Shown here: in pieces, positions 5,652-8,179 of the stretch | Layout of the letters: every line of letters starts with the position of its first letter | How positions within the stretch are numbered: position 1 is the first letter of the stretch | Origin: Anaerolineales bacterium | Lineage (GTDB): Bacteria > Chloroflexota > Anaerolineae > Anaerolineales > Villigracilaceae | NCBI GenBank assembly: GCA_024763295.1 | Contig: JANTFU010000092.1 | Span: forward strand, 1 to 8,179 | Reading direction: 5' to 3' | Length of the DNA stretch: 8,179 nucleotides | Notes under the pieces: generated by a model | The model's database searches: none | What the model saw: the letters and a program-made list of their open reading frames with translations, nothing else | Told to the model about the DNA's origin: nothing | Program-made: the position numbers and the translations under genes

Positions 5652-6785
5652 ATGAAACGCATCTGTATTTATCCGCGCGTCAAGAGCATGGGCGGGGTTG
5701 GTTCTTTCCGTATCAAATTTGCACAGGGATTGGAAGCTCGCGGCATCGACGTCAGCTACGACCTCGACGATTCGCGCGTGGACCTGATCCTGCTGCTCGC
5801 GGGGACAAAGAATCTGGGCGGTTTGCGGCGGGCGCGTCAACGCGGCGTCCCGATCATTCAACGCCTCGATGGGGTTAATTGGGTGCAGCGTGTGCGCTGG
5901 ACGGGCTTTCGTTATCACATCCGTGCCGAATATGGTAATGCCGCGCTTTCCTTAATTAGGCACTTCTTTGCGGACGGCGTTGTCTATCAGAGTGCCTTTA
6001 CGCAAGGGTGGTGGGAAGATTGGTATGGCAAGACGCGTGTGCCTAAAACCGTTATCCACAACGGGGTGGATTTAAATGTGTATAAACCCATCTCGTCATT
6101 GCGAGCGAACGAAGTGAGCGAAGCACTCTCCAAGACAGATGAGGAGATTGCTTCGGCGGTAGAGTTGCCTCACAATGACGAAAGTATTAAACCTAAAAAC
6201 GCGCCAGCCGCCGTCCTCGGTGGTGCTGTTGAAAAATGGAAACTCGTCATGATCGAAGGCAGTATGGCGGGCGGACTGGATGCCGGGTTGCGCTGGGGCG
6301 TTGACCTTGCTGAAATGCTGCACCAAGTTCACCCTACCGAACTGCGCATCGTCGGGCGCGTGGACGAAAGTCGCAAAGCCGAAATTCTCGCCACTGCTCA
6401 AGCCGACATCCAATTTATGGGCATCGTTCCGCGCGAATCCATCCCGGAGATTAATCGCGCTGCCGATCTGTATTTCTCTGCCGAAGCGAACCCGCCTTGT
6501 CCGAACGCCGTCATCGAAGCGCTGGCTTGCGGCACGCCCGTGCTGGGATTTAAGACTGGCTCACTCGCCGAACTCGTCCCGCCCAGCGCCGGACGCACCG
6601 TCCCCTACGGTGGGGATGTCTGGAAATTGGAGCAACCCGATATTGCTGCCCTTGCCCAAGCTGCACAGGAAATTCTCGCCAATCAAGCTGCCTTTTCCGC
6701 CGGTGCACGTCAACATGCCGCTGAAAATCTCGGCTTGGATTTGATGGTGGATAAATATTTGGCGTTTATGGAAAAGTTTACTTAA
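5652..6785 (+). CDS. GT-B glycosyltransferase (family 4-like) with an in-frame palindromic insertion
   Basis: This 377-residue protein would move a sugar from a nucleotide-sugar donor to a glycan or lipid acceptor at the cytoplasmic membrane face. The N-terminal Rossmann domain begins KRICIYPRVKSMGGVGSFR, with the Gly-rich loop at about 13-18 typical of GT-B enzymes. IHNGVDLNVYKP at 135-146 is the family's interdomain block. The C-terminal domain runs from about 195, with RIVGRVDESRK (232-242) and NPPCPNAVIEALACGTPVLG (280-299), the donor-binding segment with E289. The acid usually found eight residues before this Glu is Pro here (P281), so the ExxxxxxxE motif is incomplete. Residues 148-177 come from an 89-bp palindromic element at the domain junction. 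The ATG is the only sensible start and follows a TATAAT by six bases. Donor and acceptor are unknown. Confidence 0.88.
   Translation: MKRICIYPRVKSMGGVGSFRIKFAQGLEARGIDVSYDLDDSRVDLILLLAGTKNLGGLRRARQRGVPIIQRLDGVNWVQRVRWTGFRYHIRAEYGNAALSLIRHFFADGVVYQSAFTQGWWEDWYGKTRVPKTVIHNGVDLNVYKPISSLRANEVSEALSKTDEEIASAVELPHNDESIKPKNAPAAVLGGAVEKWKLVMIEGSMAGGLDAGLRWGVDLAEMLHQVHPTELRIVGRVDESRKAEILATAQADIQFMGIVPRESIPEINRAADLYFSAEANPPCPNAVIEALACGTPVLGFKTGSLAELVPPSAGRTVPYGGDVWKLEQPDIAALAQAAQEILANQAAFSAGARQHAAENLGLDLMVDKYLAFMEKFT
6093..6181. repeat. Palindromic repeat element inserted in frame within the glycosyltransferase gene
   Basis: The ends are perfect inverted repeats, TCGTCATTG (6093-6101) and CAATGACGA (6173-6181). 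Inside, GCGAAGCACTCTCC (from 6118) is nearly complementary to the segment starting GGAGATTGCTTCGGC (from 6143), so the whole element can fold as a long imperfect hairpin. The motif style CGTCATTGCGAGCGAACGAAG resembles short palindromic repeats that I know as intergenic repeats in many bacterial genomes. Here it is translated without a stop as SSLRANEVSEALSKTDEEIA and about 10 further residues. It falls between the two domains, where an insertion is likely tolerated. Confidence 0.75.
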
Positions 6786-6821
6786 ACACGCTGGATACAC
6801 AGTCATTCTTTGAAACATGAA

Positions 6822-6839
6822 GCTTATCACGCAATAAGC
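6822..6839. repeat. Small hairpin after the glycosyltransferase gene
   Basis: GCTTAT (6822-6827) and ATAAGC (6834-6839) form a 6-bp stem around CACGCA, 37 bases after the stop. No U tract follows directly, so it is at best a weak terminator or an RNA-stabilising hairpin. Confidence 0.35.
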
Positions 6840-6881
6840 ACTCGAGCAAAAGTTTTCTGGTATTTTATGATGAAAAAAACA

Positions 6882-6993
6882 GCCCCCCTTTATCCCCCCA
6901 AATGCCAAAAGCATGGAATTTGGGGGGAAGTAGCCGCCCCTCCCCTAAATTCGACAGCAGTATCGTCGCATTTGGGGGAGGCTGGGAGGGGGC
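6882..6993. repeat. Palindromic intergenic element (MITE-like, 112 bp)
   Basis: This fills the centre of the 323-base spacer 6786-7108. The outer arms start GCCCCCCTTTATCCCCCC at 6882 and end TGGGAGGGGGC at 6993, and are imperfect inverted repeats of about 25 bp. Nested inside are a perfect 10-bp hairpin, CCCCCCAAAT (6894-6903) with ATTTGGGGGG (6918-6927), and an imperfect hairpin, CTCCCCTAAATTCGAC (6940-6955) with GTCGCATTTGGGGGAG (6965-6980). No ORF of note lies within. The right arm is followed by AGGTTTT, so the element may also help end transcription of the upstream gene. The rest of the spacer shows only the hairpin at 6822-6839 and a copy of ACGTTTCACG at 7027-7036; no convincing promoter for the next gene was found. 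Confidence 0.7.
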
Positions 6994-7026
6994 AGGTTTT
7001 ACCAAATTACTTATGCTCAAGTACTT

Positions 7027-7036
7027 ACGTTTCACG
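7027..7036 (+). repeat. Third copy of the ACGTTTCACG 10-mer
   Basis: ACGTTTCACG is identical to 5622-5631 and complementary to 5599-5608. All three copies are in spacers on either side of the glycosyltransferase gene. Confidence 0.5.
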
Positions 7037-7097
7037 TTTTATGGGCGAAAAATGCCATAAGATTTCGACAACTTTGTGAACCTTCGTGTTAAAAATC

Positions 7098-7103
7098 AAG
7101 GAG
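7098..7103 (+). promoter_or_regulatory. Ribosome binding site that decides the NTF2-like start
   Basis: AAGGAG lies five bases before the ATG at 7109. An in-frame GTG at 7076 would add 11 residues, but it has no such site, so 7109 is preferred. Confidence 0.8.
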
Positions 7104-7108
7104 CCTCC

Positions 7109-7543
7109 ATGCCCTACGACCCTGAAATCCACGAATTTTTGCTCTACCACCTCAGCACGGTTATGGAAAATGACATCGCCGCCTACGCCGCTACCTGCGT
7201 GGAAGACCTGACCCTTTACGAGTGGTGGGTTACACCGCAGCGCATTGATGGAATCCCTTTTCACGAATTTATGATGAGCGCTAATGACCGTCAGGGCACT
7301 GTCTTTGGCGCCGATGGCAGCGGTGCCGTGCGCTTTGACCTCGCCAACCTTAACATTCAACGCTATGGTGATACCGCGGTTGCCAGCTACACCTTACTGA
7401 TTTCGACCGCCACCAAAGCGGGCGTAAAAGTTGCCTCACACAACGAGAGCCGCGTCATTGTGCGCATCAATGGCGAATGGAAAGTCGTGCATGTCCACAA
7501 ATCGCCCGCCTGGAACGCGCCGCATCAGCCTAAAAATGACTAA
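7109..7543 (+). CDS. NTF2-like fold protein (SnoaL / DUF4440 type)
   Basis: This 144-residue cytoplasmic protein is a single compact domain of the NTF2-like superfamily. An N-terminal helical half (residues 5-30, HEFLLYHLSTVMENDIAAYA) is followed by EDLTLYEWWVTPQRIDGIPFHEFMM at 32-56. The second half is a beta sheet (NIQRYGDTAVASYTLLIST at 82-100, ESRVIVRINGEWKVVHVHKS at 113-132). The order helix-helix-strand and the closing RVWxRxxGxWKVVHxHxS-like strand are typical of the calcium/calmodulin kinase II association-domain and DUF4440 branch. Members may be enzymes or ligand-binding or oligomerising modules; nothing here fixes a reaction. Translation starts at 7109 behind AAGGAG. Its stop overlaps the start of the downstream glycosyltransferase by 8 bases, so the two are likely translated together. 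Confidence 0.8.
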   Translation: MPYDPEIHEFLLYHLSTVMENDIAAYAATCVEDLTLYEWWVTPQRIDGIPFHEFMMSANDRQGTVFGADGSGAVRFDLANLNIQRYGDTAVASYTLLISTATKAGVKVASHNESRVIVRINGEWKVVHVHKSPAWNAPHQPKND

Positions 7544-8179
7544 ATTTAAAAAAACTGCTTCAGGCGGCGTCCCCGCCGCCGAGGACGGCGACGAGCGCGA
7601 AATCAAATTCAACGGTCGCCTTGCCCTCCAACAGCGCGTTCTGCCGCATTACCGCGCGCCCTTCTTTGACCTGCTCGCTGCATCCTGCGCGCAAGGGATG
7701 TCGCTTTTTGCGGGGCAACCGCGTCCCGTCGAAGCCATTAAAACCGCTTCGGATTTGCAAATTGCCAAACTCGTCCAAGCGAAAAACTACCACCTTTTTC
7801 GTGGCAGCTTCTACTTTTGCTATCAGGCAGGCATCATCGCTTGGCTCGAACGATATAAGCCGGATGCGCTGATTCTCGAAGCCAATCCGCGCTATTTGGC
7901 GACTCCCGCCGCAATCAAGTGGATGAAAAAACGAAAGCGTCCCGTCATCGGCTGGGGATTGGGAGCGCCGGTACGCGCCGGACGATTGGCTGGGTTTCGT
8001 CAAAAAAATTGGATGCGCTTCCTCGGGCAGTTTGATGCGTTAATCGCCTACTCCCAACGTGGTGCGGACGATTATGCCGCGCTCGGCATAGCTCCTGAAA
8101 AGATTTTCGTTGCCCATAATGCCGTCGCCCCCGCGCCCGCGCCACTTCAACCTCGACCACTGAACACCAACCACCGCCC
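7536..8179 (+). CDS. Second GT-B glycosyltransferase, N-terminal part (gene cut by window edge)
   Basis: The frame is open from the ATG at 7536 to the window end, giving 214 codons. After an unusual N-terminal extension (residues 1-26) comes QQRVLPHYRAPFFDLLAAS, the first strand and helix of a GT-B acceptor domain. FAGQPRP (58-64), IGWGLGAPVR (138-147), YSQRGADDYAALGI (172-185) and KIFVAHNAV (189-197) follow in the order expected for family-4 glycosyltransferases; the last block corresponds to the interdomain HNGV segment. The donor-binding domain lies beyond base 8179. The start overlaps the NTF2-like stop as ATGACTAA, with no clear Shine-Dalgarno, which suggests translational coupling. No other start codon lies in frame before residue 34. 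The extension is encoded partly by the GC-rich palindrome at 7563-7580. Sugar specificity is unknown. Confidence 0.85.
   Translation, partial: MTKFKKTASGGVPAAEDGDEREIKFNGRLALQQRVLPHYRAPFFDLLAASCAQGMSLFAGQPRPVEAIKTASDLQIAKLVQAKNYHLFRGSFYFCYQAGIIAWLERYKPDALILEANPRYLATPAAIKWMKKRKRPVIGWGLGAPVRAGRLAGFRQKNWMRFLGQFDALIAYSQRGADDYAALGIAPEKIFVAHNAVAPAPAPLQPRPLNTNHR
7563..7580. repeat. Perfect GC hairpin in the start region of the second glycosyltransferase
   Basis: GGCGGCG (7563-7569) and CGCCGCC (7574-7580) form an all-GC 7-bp stem with loop TCCC. It encodes residues 10-15 (GGVPAA), inside the extension that is not part of the recognisable domain. So close to the start codon it could slow ribosomes or reflect insertion of repeat DNA. 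Confidence 0.6.

Noticed and set aside
7076..7108. GTG start giving an 11-residue longer NTF2-like protein
   Set aside because: The extension lies across the Shine-Dalgarno AAGGAG at 7098-7103, which serves the ATG at 7109, and the domain begins after the ATG.
7560..8003. Minus-strand 147-codon frame opposite the second glycosyltransferase
   Set aside because: It is antisense to a plus-strand frame with clear GT-B motifs and has no recognisable family features.

Overview
The window looks like chromosomal DNA from a member of the Chloroflexota, most likely Anaerolineae. This is inference from gene style. A large secreted lamin-tail-domain protein carries Thr/Pro linkers of the TPTPTPTNT kind, a SpoVS protein occurs without other sporulation genes, GT-B glycosyltransferases of the family-4 type are present, and spacers are rich in palindromes and low-complexity text. 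No database search was possible. No tRNA, rRNA, CRISPR array, transposase or phage gene is visible.

Left arm (1-3208), all genes on the minus strand. In transcription order these are spoVS (3208-2945), a four-domain lamin-tail surface protein (2865-457), and the first 72 codons of dnaE, the replicative DNA polymerase III alpha subunit, which runs off the window at base 1. spoVS has a good sigma70-type promoter and ribosome binding site. The lamin-tail gene has neither a usable in-frame Shine-Dalgarno nor a leader. dnaE is preceded by a GT/AC-rich low-complexity leader.

Centre (3209-3791), 583 bases without a gene. This is the most interesting part. It holds three perfect DnaA boxes (TTATCCACA) and at least four one-mismatch boxes, including a tandem triplet at 3704-3733. 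It also holds an AT-rich 10-bp inverted repeat (3375-3406) next to a TAGTAG-GGGC-DnaA box module that resembles the bacterial basal unwinding arrangement. It is a credible candidate replication origin (oriC), or at least a DnaA-binding cluster. It lies about 3 kb from dnaE and 1.1 kb from the end of a nucleotidyltransferase / deoxynucleoside kinase operon. A strong rho-independent terminator for that operon sits inside the region.

Right of the centre (3792-5488) is a two-gene minus-strand operon: a deoxynucleoside kinase followed by a nucleotidyltransferase-fold protein. Then comes a 163-base divergent promoter region with palindromes.

Right arm (5652-8179), plus strand. A GT-B glycosyltransferase appears to be translated from a leaderless mRNA and is interrupted in frame by an 89-bp palindromic element. 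A 323-base spacer follows, filled by a second palindromic element. Then come an NTF2-like (SnoaL/DUF4440-type) small protein and, overlapping its stop by 8 bases, the first 214 codons of a second GT-B glycosyltransferase that runs off the right end. The sugar-transfer genes suggest glycolipid, exopolysaccharide or surface glycan synthesis, with no specific substrate visible.
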